From Thermobifida cellulosilytica TB100 (GTDB lineage Bacteria > Actinomycetota > Actinomycetes > Streptosporangiales > Streptosporangiaceae): a stretch of 49,179 nucleotides of DNA. Both the position numbers and the translations under genes were made by a program. The stretch lies in the NCBI RefSeq assembly GCF_001517975.1, contig NZ_KQ950185.1:130158-179336 (forward strand), read 5' to 3'. Positions within the stretch are counted from its first letter, which is position 1; each line of letters opens with the position of its first letter. Below are positions 24,693-32,906 of the stretch, in pieces. Below the pieces are notes generated by a model. It did not search any database. It saw nothing but the letters and a program-made list of their open reading frames with translations, and was not told the origin of the DNA.

Positions 24693-25592
24693 ATGGGGCA
24701 CGACCACCACACCGCCGCGGGAGCGCACCGCGGGCGCCTGCTGCTCGTCCTGGGACTGACGATCGGCGTCATGGTGCTCCAGGTCGTCGGCGGCCTGGCC
24801 ACGGGCAGCCTCGCCCTGCTGGGCGACGCCGGGCACATGGCGGTCGACTCCTTCGGGATCGCCCTGGCCCTGTTCGCCGTGTGGATCGCGAACCGGCCGT
24901 CCAGCGCCGAGCGCACCTTCGGCCTGCAACGGGCGGAGATCCTGGCCGCCGCGGCCAACGCCCTGCTGCTGTTCGCGCTGTGCGGGTTCATCGGCTACGA
25001 GGCGGTCCGCCGCCTGATCGACCCCGAGCCCGTGTCCGCCCCCGCCATGCTGGCCTTCTCCGCGGTGGGCCTGGCCGCCAACCTGGTCGCCCTGGTGCTG
25101 CTGCACCGCGGCCAGTCCGAGAGCCTCAACCTGCGCGGCGCCTACCTGGAGGTGCTCGGCGACCTGCTGTCCTCGGCCGGGGTCGTGGTGGCCGCCCTGG
25201 TCGTCTGGGCAACCGGCTGGGAGCGCGCGGACTCCGTGGCGTCGCTCGCCATCGCGCTGTTCATCGTGCCGCGCGCCTGGCACCTGCTCGACGAGGCCCT
25301 GCACATCCTGCTGGAGGCCGCGCCGCGCGACGTCGACCTCGGCGAGGTCCGCCGCCACCTGCGGACCCAGCCCGGCGTCCTGGACGTGCACGACCTGCAC
25401 GCCTGGACCATCACCTCGGGCGTCCCGGTGCTGTCGGCGCACGTGGTGGTCGAGGACTCCGCCCTCTCCGACACCGGGCGGCTCCTGGACCGGCTGCACG
25501 AGTGCCTGTCGCGGCACTTCTCCATCGACCACTCCACCCTCCAGGTGGAGCCGGTGGGGCACGCGCAGCACGAGGGTGCCCGGCACCGGTGA
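24693..25592 (+). CDS. Cation diffusion facilitator (CzcD/ZitB-type) metal exporter
   Basis: A 299-aa inner-membrane proton-coupled exporter for Zn, Cd or similar ions. It has a His-rich start (MGHDHHTAAG), six helices, the first metal-site motif LLGDAGHMAVDSFG in helix 2, a second in helix 5 reading YLEVLGDLLSSAG (Glu where many homologues have His), and a cytoplasmic C-terminal domain with LDVHDLHAWTITSG and LSAHVVV. The ATG at 24693 has GGGAGG upstream; GTG codons at 24639 and 24642 lie inside the operator and are rejected. The CmtR-like gene is divergent and should control it. Metal specificity cannot be fixed from sequence. Confidence 0.9.
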   Translation: MGHDHHTAAGAHRGRLLLVLGLTIGVMVLQVVGGLATGSLALLGDAGHMAVDSFGIALALFAVWIANRPSSAERTFGLQRAEILAAAANALLLFALCGFIGYEAVRRLIDPEPVSAPAMLAFSAVGLAANLVALVLLHRGQSESLNLRGAYLEVLGDLLSSAGVVVAALVVWATGWERADSVASLAIALFIVPRAWHLLDEALHILLEAAPRDVDLGEVRRHLRTQPGVLDVHDLHAWTITSGVPVLSAHVVVEDSALSDTGRLLDRLHECLSRHFSIDHSTLQVEPVGHAQHEGARHR

Positions 25593-25780
25593 CCGCCGGG
25601 AGCCTAGGATTGGTCCGCTGACCAGGCGATCGGCTGTTCCCTGGACAGGAGGCCGCGGGCATGGCACAGTTGCCCGGGGCCCGCGGACCCGGTGACCGGG
25701 ATCGCGTGGTCTGCGCCCTGGTGTGCCGGGAAGTCTGGTCGGCGAGGTGTCCGACGAACGATCGCCCGGAGGGAAGCGGC
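25593..25780 (+). promoter_or_regulatory. Structured leader upstream of nhaA
   Basis: A 188-base region before nhaA with several stable stems: CCGCGGGC (25653-25660) pairs perfectly with GCCCGCGG (25679-25686), and CCCGG-TGA-CCGGG sits at 25688-25700. An AGGAGG (25647-25652) with a well-spaced ATG at 25661 starts a frame that runs into nhaA. It is either a longer N-terminus or a leader reading. A cation-responsive RNA is possible; I could not match it to a known riboswitch consensus. Confidence 0.45.
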
Positions 25781-27025
25781 ATGACCACGCACACGACAGG
25801 CGGCAGGTTCCGCACGATCGCCGCGCTGCTCCGCTCCGACGTCGTGGGCGGCCTCCTGCTCATCAGCGGGGCCGCCGTCGCGCTGCTCTGGGCGAACTCC
25901 CCGTTCGGGCACTCCTACGAGGCGCTGCGGGACTTCTCCTTCGGCCCCGAGGCGGTCCACCTCCACCTCTCGGTGGAGGCGTGGGTGGCCGACGGCCTGC
26001 TCGCCGTCTTCTTCTTCGTCGTCGGCAACGAGCTGAAACAGGAGTTCGTCCACGGGGAGCTGCGCAACCCCCGCCGGGCGATGCTGCCCATCGTCGCCGC
26101 GCTCTGCGGCATGGCCGTCCCCGCGCTGATCTACTCCGCCTTCAACGCCTCCGACCCGGTCCGGCTGGTCGGCTGGGGCGTCCCGATGGCCACCGACATC
26201 GCCTTCGCGGTGGCGGTGCTCGCGATCGTCGGCCGCCACCTGCCCCCAGCCCTGCGCACCTTCCTGCTGACCCTGGCGATCGTCGACGACCTCGGCGCGA
26301 TCGTGGTCATCGCGGTCTTCTACACCGACCACCTGTCCTTCCCGCCGCTGCTCGGCGCGGCCGCGCTGCTCGCGGTCTTCGGCTACCTGCAACGCGGCCG
26401 CGGGCTCGCCGCCCGGCTCAACGCCTCCGCGCTGCCCAACTGGGTGGTCTACCTTCCGCTGGCCTGCGCCGTCTGGATCCTGGTGCACGCCAGCGGGGTG
26501 CACGCCACCATCGCGGGGGTGGCCATGGGGCTGCTCATGCGGACTGTGCCGCTGGCCGGTGAGACGGAGGCGCCCAGCCACCGCGTCGAGCACCTGCTGA
26601 GCCCGTGGTCGTCGGGTCTGGTGCTGCCGGTGTTCGCGCTGATGTCGGCGGGCGTGGCCTTCGAGGGCGGGCTGGGCGCGCTGTTCGAGGACACCGCCTC
26701 GCTCGGCATCCTGGCCGGGCTCGTCGTCGGCAAGACCGTCGGCATCGCCGGCGGCTCCTGGGTGACCACCCGGCTCACCTCGGCCGAGCTGAGCCCGTCG
26801 CTGAGCTGGGTCGACATCGTCGGGATGGCCATGCTGGCGGGCATCGGGTTCACCGTCTCCCTGCTGATCACCGAACTGTCCTTCTCCGGCCAGCCGGAGA
26901 TCCTGGCCCACGCCAAGGCCGGGGTGCTGCTCGCCTCGCTCGCCGCGACGGTGCTGGCCGTCTCGGTGCTGGCGGTGCGCAACGCCCACTACCGCTCGGC
27001 GCGCGAGCGCGCCGACTCCTCCTGA
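25781..27025 (+). CDS. nhaA: Na+/H+ antiporter NhaA
   Basis: A 414-aa membrane antiporter that expels Na+ or Li+ in exchange for protons. Family motifs are PMATDIAFAVAVLAIVGR, the ion-binding pair Asp169-Asp170 in LAIVDDLGAIVVIA, FFFVVGNELKQEF near the start, and the end segment MAMLAGIGFTVSLLITELSF. About eleven to twelve hydrophobic helices are visible, as in E. coli NhaA. The ATG at 25781 (GGAGGG seven bases upstream) gives the usual N-terminus. The in-frame ATG at 25661 also has a strong ribosome binding site but would add 40 residues unlike the family. The neighbours are other ion transporters. Confidence 0.93.
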   Translation: MTTHTTGGRFRTIAALLRSDVVGGLLLISGAAVALLWANSPFGHSYEALRDFSFGPEAVHLHLSVEAWVADGLLAVFFFVVGNELKQEFVHGELRNPRRAMLPIVAALCGMAVPALIYSAFNASDPVRLVGWGVPMATDIAFAVAVLAIVGRHLPPALRTFLLTLAIVDDLGAIVVIAVFYTDHLSFPPLLGAAALLAVFGYLQRGRGLAARLNASALPNWVVYLPLACAVWILVHASGVHATIAGVAMGLLMRTVPLAGETEAPSHRVEHLLSPWSSGLVLPVFALMSAGVAFEGGLGALFEDTASLGILAGLVVGKTVGIAGGSWVTTRLTSAELSPSLSWVDIVGMAMLAGIGFTVSLLITELSFSGQPEILAHAKAGVLLASLAATVLAVSVLAVRNAHYRSARERADSS

Positions 27026-27171
27026 CCGCTCCGCGGACGTGGGAACCCCGGCGGGTCCGGCGCCGTCCCAGGGAACGCACGTCGACGCGCCCGCTCGGAG
27101 CGCGGCGCCAACTTCGATCTTCCGTGCCGATCGCGTCCGGCGATCGCTGTGGTGAGGACGGCGAACTGAGG

Positions 27172-28593
27172 ATGTGGGAGAGACTGCGTGGTCTGCGGAG
27201 CTGGACCCTACGCCTGTCGCACCGCCTGCCGCTCGGCTCCAGCGGCCCGGGTGCCGCCCTGTCCCGCGCGGTCTGGGGCAGGCCCGCCCGGGTGCTGGTC
27301 CTGCTGTTCGCCTCGGTGATCGTCCTCGGCACCGGCCTGCTGATGCTGCCCGCCTCCCAGCAGGACCCGGGCACCACCACCCTGTCCCAGGCGCTGTTCA
27401 CCGCGACCAGCGCACTGTGCGTGGCCGGGCTGAGCGTGGTCGCCCTGGGGGACCACTGGTCGCCGCTGGGCGAGGGCGTCATCCTGGCGCTGATCCAGGT
27501 CGGCGGCATCGGCATCATGACCCTGGCCTCGGTCCTGGGCCTGGTGGTCATCCGGCGCTTCGGGCTGCGCATGCAGTTGTCGGTGCAGAGCGAGCAGCGC
27601 ACCCTGAACGTGGGGGACGCCCGCGAGATCGTGCTCCGGATCGTGGCGACCAGCCTGGTCTGCGAGGCCCTGCTCACCCTGGTGCTGGTCCCCCGGATGT
27701 GGCTGGCGCACGGGATGGGACTGGACGAGGCGGCCTACAGCGGACTGTTCCACGCGGTGTCGGCCTTCAACAACGCCGGACTGTCCCTCTACGGCGACAG
27801 CCTCACCCGCTTCTCCGGGGACCCGCTGATCCTGGGGCCGATCGCGCTGGCCACGGTCCTCGGCGGGCTGGGCTTCCCGGTCCTGCTGGAGCTGCGCAGG
27901 CACCTGCGCACGCCGCGGCGGTGGAGCCTGCACACCAAGATGACCGTGTGGACCTCGCTGCTGCTGTTCGTCGGCGGCATGGTCGCGGTGACCGCGCTGG
28001 AGTGGGGCAACCCCGCGACCCTGGGGCCGCTGCCGTGGCCGCAGAAGCTGCTCGACGGCGCGTTCCACGGGGTCATGCCGCGCAGCGGCGGCTTCAACGT
28101 GGTGGACGTGGCCGCCATGGAGTCGCACACCCTGTTCGTCACCATCATGCTGATGTTCGTGGGCGGGGGGAGCGCGAGCACCGCCGGAGGCATCAAGACC
28201 AGTACGTTCGCGGTCATCTGGTTCGTGGTGTGGGCCGAGGTCCGGGGCCATCCGCAGGTCCACGCCTTCGGCCGCAGGCTCTCCTCCGGCGCGGTCCGCC
28301 AGGCGCTCAGCCTGACCTTCCTGTCGATGACGGGGATCGCCTTCGCGACGATCTACCTGACCGCGACCTCGCCCTTCACCCTGCAAGAGATCCTGTTCGA
28401 GGTGGTCTCGGCCTTCGGGGTGGTCGGCCTGTCCGCCGGCATCACCCCGGCTCTGCCGACCCACGGACAGATCCTGCTGACCATACTGATGTTCGCGGGG
28501 CGCCTCGGCCCGATCACCTTCGCCTCCGCCCTGGCCCTGCGGGAGCGCACCCGACGTTACGATCTGCCCGAGGGCCGTCCCATCATCGGCTGA
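27172..28593 (+). CDS. ktrB: K+ uptake channel subunit KtrB/TrkH type
   Basis: A 473-aa membrane pore subunit with four pore-loop repeats: TATSALCVAGLSVV, HAVSAFNNAGLSLYGDSL, HGVMPRSGGFNVVDV and EVVSAFGVVGLSAGITP. Each has the conserved selectivity-filter glycine. GGGSASTAGGIKTSTFAV forms the gating-loop region. It works with the cytoplasmic KtrA encoded next. The ATG at 27172 is taken as the start; GAGG lies almost against it, so initiation at the in-frame GTG 27124 (16 residues longer) is possible. NhaA lies 146 bases upstream, making a Na+/K+ homeostasis block. Confidence 0.92.
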   Translation: MWERLRGLRSWTLRLSHRLPLGSSGPGAALSRAVWGRPARVLVLLFASVIVLGTGLLMLPASQQDPGTTTLSQALFTATSALCVAGLSVVALGDHWSPLGEGVILALIQVGGIGIMTLASVLGLVVIRRFGLRMQLSVQSEQRTLNVGDAREIVLRIVATSLVCEALLTLVLVPRMWLAHGMGLDEAAYSGLFHAVSAFNNAGLSLYGDSLTRFSGDPLILGPIALATVLGGLGFPVLLELRRHLRTPRRWSLHTKMTVWTSLLLFVGGMVAVTALEWGNPATLGPLPWPQKLLDGAFHGVMPRSGGFNVVDVAAMESHTLFVTIMLMFVGGGSASTAGGIKTSTFAVIWFVVWAEVRGHPQVHAFGRRLSSGAVRQALSLTFLSMTGIAFATIYLTATSPFTLQEILFEVVSAFGVVGLSAGITPALPTHGQILLTILMFAGRLGPITFASALALRERTRRYDLPEGRPIIG

Positions 28594-28611
28594 CACACCT
28601 AGGAGAAACCC

Positions 28612-29280
28612 GTGCCCCGCAGTACGAGCAACGACCGGCGGGTACTCGTCATCGGCCTGGGCCGGTTCGGCGGCTCCCTCTCCGAGGAGCTGGTCGCCCA
28701 CGGCTGGGAGGTGCTGGGCGTGGACAACAATCCGCGCCGGGTGCAGTCCTACGCCGACACCCTCACCCACGCCGTCGTCGCCGACACCACCGACGACGAG
28801 GCACTGCGCCAGATCGGCGCCCACGAGTTCTCCCGGGCGGTGGTGGCCATCGGCAGCCACCTGGAGGAGAGCATCCTGACCACGTCCCTGCTGGTGGACA
28901 TGGGCGTGCCGAACATCTGGGCCAAGGCGGTCAACCGGCGCCACGGCCGCATCCTCCAGCAGATCGGCGCCCACCACGTGGTGCTGCCCGAGCACGACAT
29001 GGGCGAGCGGGTCGCCCACCTGCTGTCGGGGCGGATGCTCGACTACGTCGAGATCGAGGAGAACTTCGCCCTCGGCAAGACCCGCGCCCCCATGGAGATC
29101 ATCGGCCGCAGGCTGGGCGACAGCGGGGTGCGGGCCACCCACGGGATCACCGTGGTGTCCATCAAGCGGCACGGCGAGTCGTTCACCTACGCCACGGCGG
29201 ACACCGTCCCCCAGAAGGGGGACATCATCATCGTCGCAGGCAGGACCAACGACGTGGAGCGGTTCGCCGAGCTGCGGTAG
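28612..29280 (+). CDS. ktrA: K+ channel regulatory subunit KtrA/TrkA
   Basis: A 222-aa cytoplasmic RCK protein that gates KtrB in response to bound nucleotide. The Rossmann start VLVIGLGRFGGSLSEELVAH has the GxGxxG motif, followed by the acidic VLGVDNNPRRVQ. A C-terminal RCK_C domain (~140-220) follows with GDIIIVAGRTNDVERF near its end. The GTG at 28612 follows AGGAGA. It begins 18 bases after ktrB, so the two form an operon. The second RCK_C domain can bind c-di-AMP in other species; that is not shown here. Confidence 0.93.
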   Translation: MPRSTSNDRRVLVIGLGRFGGSLSEELVAHGWEVLGVDNNPRRVQSYADTLTHAVVADTTDDEALRQIGAHEFSRAVVAIGSHLEESILTTSLLVDMGVPNIWAKAVNRRHGRILQQIGAHHVVLPEHDMGERVAHLLSGRMLDYVEIEENFALGKTRAPMEIIGRRLGDSGVRATHGITVVSIKRHGESFTYATADTVPQKGDIIIVAGRTNDVERFAELR

Positions 29281-29312
29281 CGACAGCCAGCAAAGCGGAC
29301 ATACAACCGAAA

Positions 29313-29348
29313 TTGACAATGGTTTTCACTTTCGTGATGATGGTTCCA
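29313..29348 (+). promoter_or_regulatory. Zur-box-like site on an apparently leaderless promoter
   Basis: TGACAATGGTTTTCA (29314-29328) differs at only two of fifteen positions from the actinobacterial Zur-type box TGAAAATGATTTTCA. It overlaps TTGACA (29313-29318), a perfect -35. Seventeen bases on is GATGAT (29336-29341), a fair -10 placing the transcription start at about 29348, the A of the start codon. No Shine-Dalgarno exists in between. Zinc repression of a leaderless mRNA is the inference. Confidence 0.7.
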
Positions 29349-30295
29349 TGAACTCAGGAATCACGACGAAAGTGATCACCGCCGGTGCCGCGGGCGCGCT
29401 GCTGGCCTCCCTGACCGCGTGCTCCGACGGCACCGGCGGGGCCTCGGGGACCCAGGTGGTCACCAGCGTCTATCCACTGGAGTGGCTGGCCTCCCGGATC
29501 GGGGGCGAGGCGGTCACGGTCACCAACCTGGCGGAGGCGGGCACGGACCCGCACGAACTGGAACTGTCCCCCCGGCAGATCGGGGCGATCGGCGACGCCG
29601 ACGTGGTCCTGCACATCGGGGGGATGCAGCCCGCCATCGACGAGGCGGTCAGCCAGCACGCCGCGGACCGCTCCCTCGACGCGGCCGAGGTGGTCGACCT
29701 GCTCCCGGCCCCCGAACTGGAGCTCGACGAGCACGAGGAGGACCACGGAGAGCACGGAGAGGAAGAGCACGGCGGCCTGGACCCGCACCTGTGGCTGGAC
29801 CCCGAGCGCATGGCCGTGCTCGCCGAAGCGCTGACCGACCGGCTGGGCGAGGCCGACCCCGAGCACGCGGACGTCTACCGGGAGAACCGCGATGCGGTCA
29901 CCGCGGAGCTGGCCGACCTCGGCAGCGCGTACGCCTCCGGCCTGTCCGGGTGCGCACGGCGCGAACTGGTGGTGGCCCACGCGGCGTTCGGCTACCTGGC
30001 CGACGCCCACGGTCTGGAGCAGATCGGCGTCACCGGCCTGGACAGCCACACCGAGCCCTCACCGGGCCGGATCGCCGAGGTGGTGCACGCCGTCGAGGAG
30101 CACGGCGCCACGACGATCTTCACCTCTCCCCTGACCGACCCCTCCCTCGCCAGGACCGTCGCGGACGAGGCCGGCATCGAGGTCTCGCTGCTGGATCCCC
30201 TGGAGAGCCTCACCGAGGAGTCGCCCGGCACGGACTACCCGTCGGTGATGCGGGCGAACCTGGACGCTCTCACCGCCGCGCTGGACTGTTCCTGA
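29348..30295 (+). CDS. Zinc/manganese-type ABC substrate-binding lipoprotein (ZnuA-like)
   Basis: A 315-aa cluster A-I metal-binding protein on the outer membrane face. It has a signal peptide with lipobox LASLTAC, then VVTSVYPLEWLASRIGGEAV, the metal ligand in EAGTDPHELELSP, and a His/Asp/Glu-rich loop (DEHEEDHGEHGEEEHGG) typical of zinc proteins. GLDPHLWLDPERM, VVAHAAFGYLAD and LDSHTEPSPGR supply further ligands. The ATG at 29348 sits directly after a Zur-like promoter. No ZnuB/ZnuC genes follow, so it must use a transporter encoded elsewhere or act as a zinc scavenger. Confidence 0.9.
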   Translation: MNSGITTKVITAGAAGALLASLTACSDGTGGASGTQVVTSVYPLEWLASRIGGEAVTVTNLAEAGTDPHELELSPRQIGAIGDADVVLHIGGMQPAIDEAVSQHAADRSLDAAEVVDLLPAPELELDEHEEDHGEHGEEEHGGLDPHLWLDPERMAVLAEALTDRLGEADPEHADVYRENRDAVTAELADLGSAYASGLSGCARRELVVAHAAFGYLADAHGLEQIGVTGLDSHTEPSPGRIAEVVHAVEEHGATTIFTSPLTDPSLARTVADEAGIEVSLLDPLESLTEESPGTDYPSVMRANLDALTAALDCS

Positions 30296-30506
30296 GCACT
30301 GCGGTCCCCGCCCGCCCTCGTCCGGGTCCATAACAATCGGGTTGCTTCCCCCGCCGGCACCCGTCCTTCTTATCGGTCTTTGTCACTCGATTTCAGAGCA
30401 TCGCGGCCCCGCGGAACGCGCGCGGGGTCGCCGTGGTCTGCCGCGACCTCAGCCGTTTCACCGGGAAATCACATACCCATGCGCTATCCTGAGCAAAGTC
30501 ACATGC

Positions 30507-30521
30507 GAATGCACGTGCATT
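30507..30521. promoter_or_regulatory. Palindromic operator upstream of the DUF397 gene
   Basis: AATGCACGTGCATT (30508-30521) is a perfect 14-bp palindrome, 65 bases before the DUF397 start. Thirteen bases of it and its flank, GAATGCACGTGCA, recur at 32561-32573 before the RsbW-like gene. It is a likely binding site for the XRE regulator encoded between the two. The rest of the 290-base gap from 30296 shows no gene. Confidence 0.6.
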
Positions 30522-30585
30522 TGACGATGCAAAGGCATGCGCACAGTGGCAACCCCGCACGAAGACTGACAGAGGGAGCGTGCAC

Positions 30586-30819
30586 ATGAACGCTTACAAC
30601 GGTATTCCCGCCACCGAACTGGGCGACGTCACCTGGCAGAAGAGCCGCCGCAGCAACTCGATCGGCAACTGCGTGGAGATGGCCAGGCTCTCGGACGGCT
30701 CCATCGCCGTGCGCAACTCGCGCTTCCCCGACGGTCCCGCCCTGATCTACACCCAGGCCGAGATCAACGCCCTCATCCTGGGGGCGAAGGACGGCGACTT
30801 CGACAACCTGCTCGGCTAA
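30586..30819 (+). CDS. DUF397 domain protein
   Basis: A 77-aa protein that is almost entirely one DUF397 domain: VTWQKSRRSNSIGNCVEMAR, then IAVRNSRFPDGPALIYTQAE and a short acidic end. These small proteins commonly accompany XRE-DUF5753 regulators in Streptomyces and relatives and act as their partners or antagonists. The ATG at 30586 has GAGGGAG seven bases upstream; the GTG at 30580 is too close to it. It is convergent with the XRE gene rather than in the same direction, and has its own promoter region with the palindrome at 30507-30521. Confidence 0.88.
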   Translation: MNAYNGIPATELGDVTWQKSRRSNSIGNCVEMARLSDGSIAVRNSRFPDGPALIYTQAEINALILGAKDGDFDNLLG

Positions 30820-30830
30820 CCAGCCCTCTC

Positions 30831-30862
30831 GGTCCCGTGCACACCTGCACTGGGGCCTTTTG
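30831..30862 (+). terminator. Terminator of the DUF397 gene
   Basis: GTGCA and TGCAC (with CC/GG outside one mismatch) form a stem around CACC at 30834-30853; the outer GGTCCC/GGGGCC can extend it. TTTTGTTGTTT follows directly. It ends 25 bases before the convergent XRE gene's stop. Confidence 0.55.
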
Positions 30863-30887
30863 TTGTTTCCACCGGCGCCCCGGGGAC

Positions 30888-31767
30888 TCAGTCCTCCAGC
30901 TCCCGGATCATCTGCTGCAACAGCTTGCGGGTCTGCTCGGGACGCTCGGCGACGACCGCCAGCCACTCCAGGGCCATGGTGTACTGCTCGACGTCGGAGC
31001 GCTTCTCCTGGAAGATGCCCCCGGTGAGCTGCTCCACGTAGACGATGTCGGGCAGGTCGTACTCCGGGTAGCGCAGGATGGTGAAGGAGCCGGTCTCGGC
31101 CGCGAACACCCCCTGGTGGAACGGGACGATCTGCAACGTGATGTTGGGCTCGTGGCTGAGCTCGTAGAGATGCTGCAATTGCGCGCGCATGATTGCAGGC
31201 GTTCCCACCGGACGCCGCACAGCGGGCTCGTCGATGATCACCCAGAGCTTGACGTTGCGGTTCTTCCGAATGCGCTCCTGTCTGCGCATCCGCGTGGCGA
31301 TCCGGTCCCTGGCCGTGTCGTCCAGCTTCTTCTTGCCGCCGCGCGTGATGACCTCGCGGGCGTAGTCCTCGGTCTGCAACAGGCCCGGCACGAACTGGGT
31401 CTCGTAGACGCGCAGTTGGGTGGCGGCCTCCTCCATGCCGACGTAGGACTGGAACCACGCGGGGAGGGACTCCCCGTACTTCTGCCACCAACCGGGTTCG
31501 TTGGCCTCGCGGGCCAGGGTGAGGAAGGAGGCCCGAACGGCGGGGTCCTCCACGCCGTAGAACGTGAGCAGGTCCTCGACGTCGCGGATCTTGAAACCGA
31601 CCCGGCCCAGCTCGACGCGGCTGATCTTGGACTCGGACCCGCGGATCTTGTAGGCGGCGTCCGCCCGGGAGATCCCCCTTGGACTCGCGCAGCTGGCGGA
31701 GCTGGTAGCCGAGCAGTATCCGGCGGACGGTCGGGCCGCTGCCCGGCTCCGGTTGGGCCACGCTCAC
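30888..31767 (-). pseudogene. XRE-family regulator with DUF5753 domain, frameshifted
   Basis: The gene reads well in two frames. From the GTG at 31767 (GGGGAGG upstream) the first part encodes about 31 residues, ending in the first HTH helix, YQLRQLRESKG. Then a run of five G's on the minus strand (31674-31678) shifts the frame. In the shifted frame the expected ISRADAAYKIRGSESKISRV recognition region follows, and then the DUF5753 domain (VYETQFVPGLLQTEDYAREV, LQIVPFHQGVFA) to the stop at 30888. With four G's the whole 292-residue protein would be intact. It could be a real mutation, phase variation in the G-run, or a sequencing error. An annotation started at 31553 would miss the DNA-binding domain. 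Confidence 0.8.
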
Positions 31768-31957
31768 CGCTGCTGCCTCCCCACCCTCTTGGTCTGGTCG
31801 GAACCGGTCACACCGGGACACCGGCCCGTGCACTACCGTTCCAATGGTTACACGATATCGCCAGAGAGTTCAGTTTTTGCGCCGTTCCACGGAGCAGACC
31901 GTCCGATGACCGCGCATATCGTCCGGCGTTCCGCCGAACCGCAGTCATATTCTCCGG

Positions 31958-32530
31958 TCAGCAGAAAAGCGCCCAGACGAATTTGCCTCCGACGGCCGTG
32001 CGGACCGCTCCCCAGGTACGGCTGAAACAGGAGACCAGGTGGAGGCCGCGCCCGCTCTCGGCCATGAAGCCCGCCTCCTTCTGCTGGGGGAGCCGGTCAC
32101 TGCCGTCACGGACCGCGCAGACCAGCTCCGCCCCCCGGCGCAGGGCACTGAGCTGGACGATACTCTCCCGACCGTTTTCGGTGCGGGCGTGGCGCAGCGC
32201 GTTGGTGACGAGTTCGGAGACCACCAGTTCCACGTCGCTGGTGTGGTGGGCCATTCCCCAGTCGCGCAGCGCCCCCGCGGCCAGGTCGCGGGCGATCTTC
32301 ACGGCTCCGTAGTCCGGATTCAGGCGCCACACCAGGCTGTCGTAGCTCGCCGTCCCCGGATGGCTGCCCCAGCAGGGCGTCCCGTTGCGCAGGGCAGGCA
32401 GCCACCAGGCCCGTTCCGTCGCGTCGAGAGTCGGCGTGGGTGCTGCTTCCTGTCTCGGCGCCCCCCTGACAGACCTCTGGGTAGATTGTCCGGTCACCGC
32501 GGTCCCCTTGCCGTCGTCTCGATCGCTCAC
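31958..32530 (-). CDS. RsbW-like ATP-binding protein of the XRE/DUF397 set
   Basis: A 190-aa GHKL-fold protein like anti-sigma factor kinases. It has a variable N-terminus (~1-60), the N-box VELVVSELVTNALRHARTEN, the G-box LVCAVRDGSDRLP and the lid MAESGRGLHLVSCFSRTWG. Such proteins often sit with XRE-DUF5753 and DUF397 genes in actinobacterial regulatory loci. The GTG at 32530 has no good ribosome binding site. CATAGT lies about ten bases before it on the minus strand and the shared palindrome overlaps the -35 position, so the transcript may be nearly leaderless. The gap of 190 bases to the XRE start suggests separate promoters. Confidence 0.86.
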   Translation of the reverse strand: MSDRDDGKGTAVTGQSTQRSVRGAPRQEAAPTPTLDATERAWWLPALRNGTPCWGSHPGTASYDSLVWRLNPDYGAVKIARDLAAGALRDWGMAHHTSDVELVVSELVTNALRHARTENGRESIVQLSALRRGAELVCAVRDGSDRLPQQKEAGFMAESGRGLHLVSCFSRTWGAVRTAVGGKFVWALFC

Positions 32531-32560
32531 AGGTTCGAGGACTATGCAAATGCAAGGTCC

Positions 32561-32574
32561 GAATGCACGTGCAC
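32561..32574. promoter_or_regulatory. Copy of the GAATGCACGTGCA motif upstream of the RsbW-like gene
   Basis: GAATGCACGTGCA (32561-32573), with TGCACGTGCA as its perfect palindromic core, is identical over 13 bases to the motif at 30507-30519. It lies 31 bases before the start codon on the minus strand and covers the probable -35 region. Confidence 0.6.
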
Positions 32575-32808
32575 GAGCCTCCTGAGAGGCATCCTAGAAC
32601 ATTCACGCCCTTCTATCAGTTGAAGTGCGGACAAAAAAGACCGCGATTCCGTCTGCGGGGTTCCGGGCCGGGAACCTTTCCCCGGTGACCCCGCACTCCG
32701 AGGAAACACCGGCCGCTCCGCGGCGGCGGCACCGCCCCGCCGCCGCGCGAGGCGCCCGCCCTCCGGCGGGGTGCCGTCCGGAGCGGCGCCGGGAGAGCCA
32801 CCCCGACA

Positions 32809-32824
32809 TACCATCCGGTCGGTA
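32809..32824. promoter_or_regulatory. TetR-type operator upstream of the fabG-like gene
   Basis: TACC-AT-CCGG-TC-GGTA is an inverted repeat with matching outer TACC/GGTA and central CCGG, the architecture of many actinobacterial TetR operators in fatty-acid and acyl-CoA pathways. A possible -10, TAGGAT (32833-32838), follows. No TetR gene is in the window. The region 32590-32800 otherwise shows only GC-rich sequence. Confidence 0.45.
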
Positions 32825-32906
32825 AGAATGGCTAGGATCGCTTCGACCGCGCACTGGACAGCCCGGACCAGGACCGGTCCGCCTATCGTCACTTGGAGGA
32901 GCCACC

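Noticed and set aside
25661-25780. N-terminal extension of NhaA from the ATG at 25661
   Set aside because: It has a good ribosome binding site, but the 40 extra residues do not resemble NhaA, and the ATG at 25781 has its own site. Kept only as a possible leader reading.
27026-27171. Riboswitch (c-di-AMP type) before ktrB
   Set aside because: No conserved elements of a known riboswitch could be recognised in the 146 bases.
30888-31553. A complete short DUF5753 gene starting at 31553
   Set aside because: The upstream HTH codons continue in this frame past 31553 and join the true start after one extra G, so a frameshifted full-length regulator explains it better.
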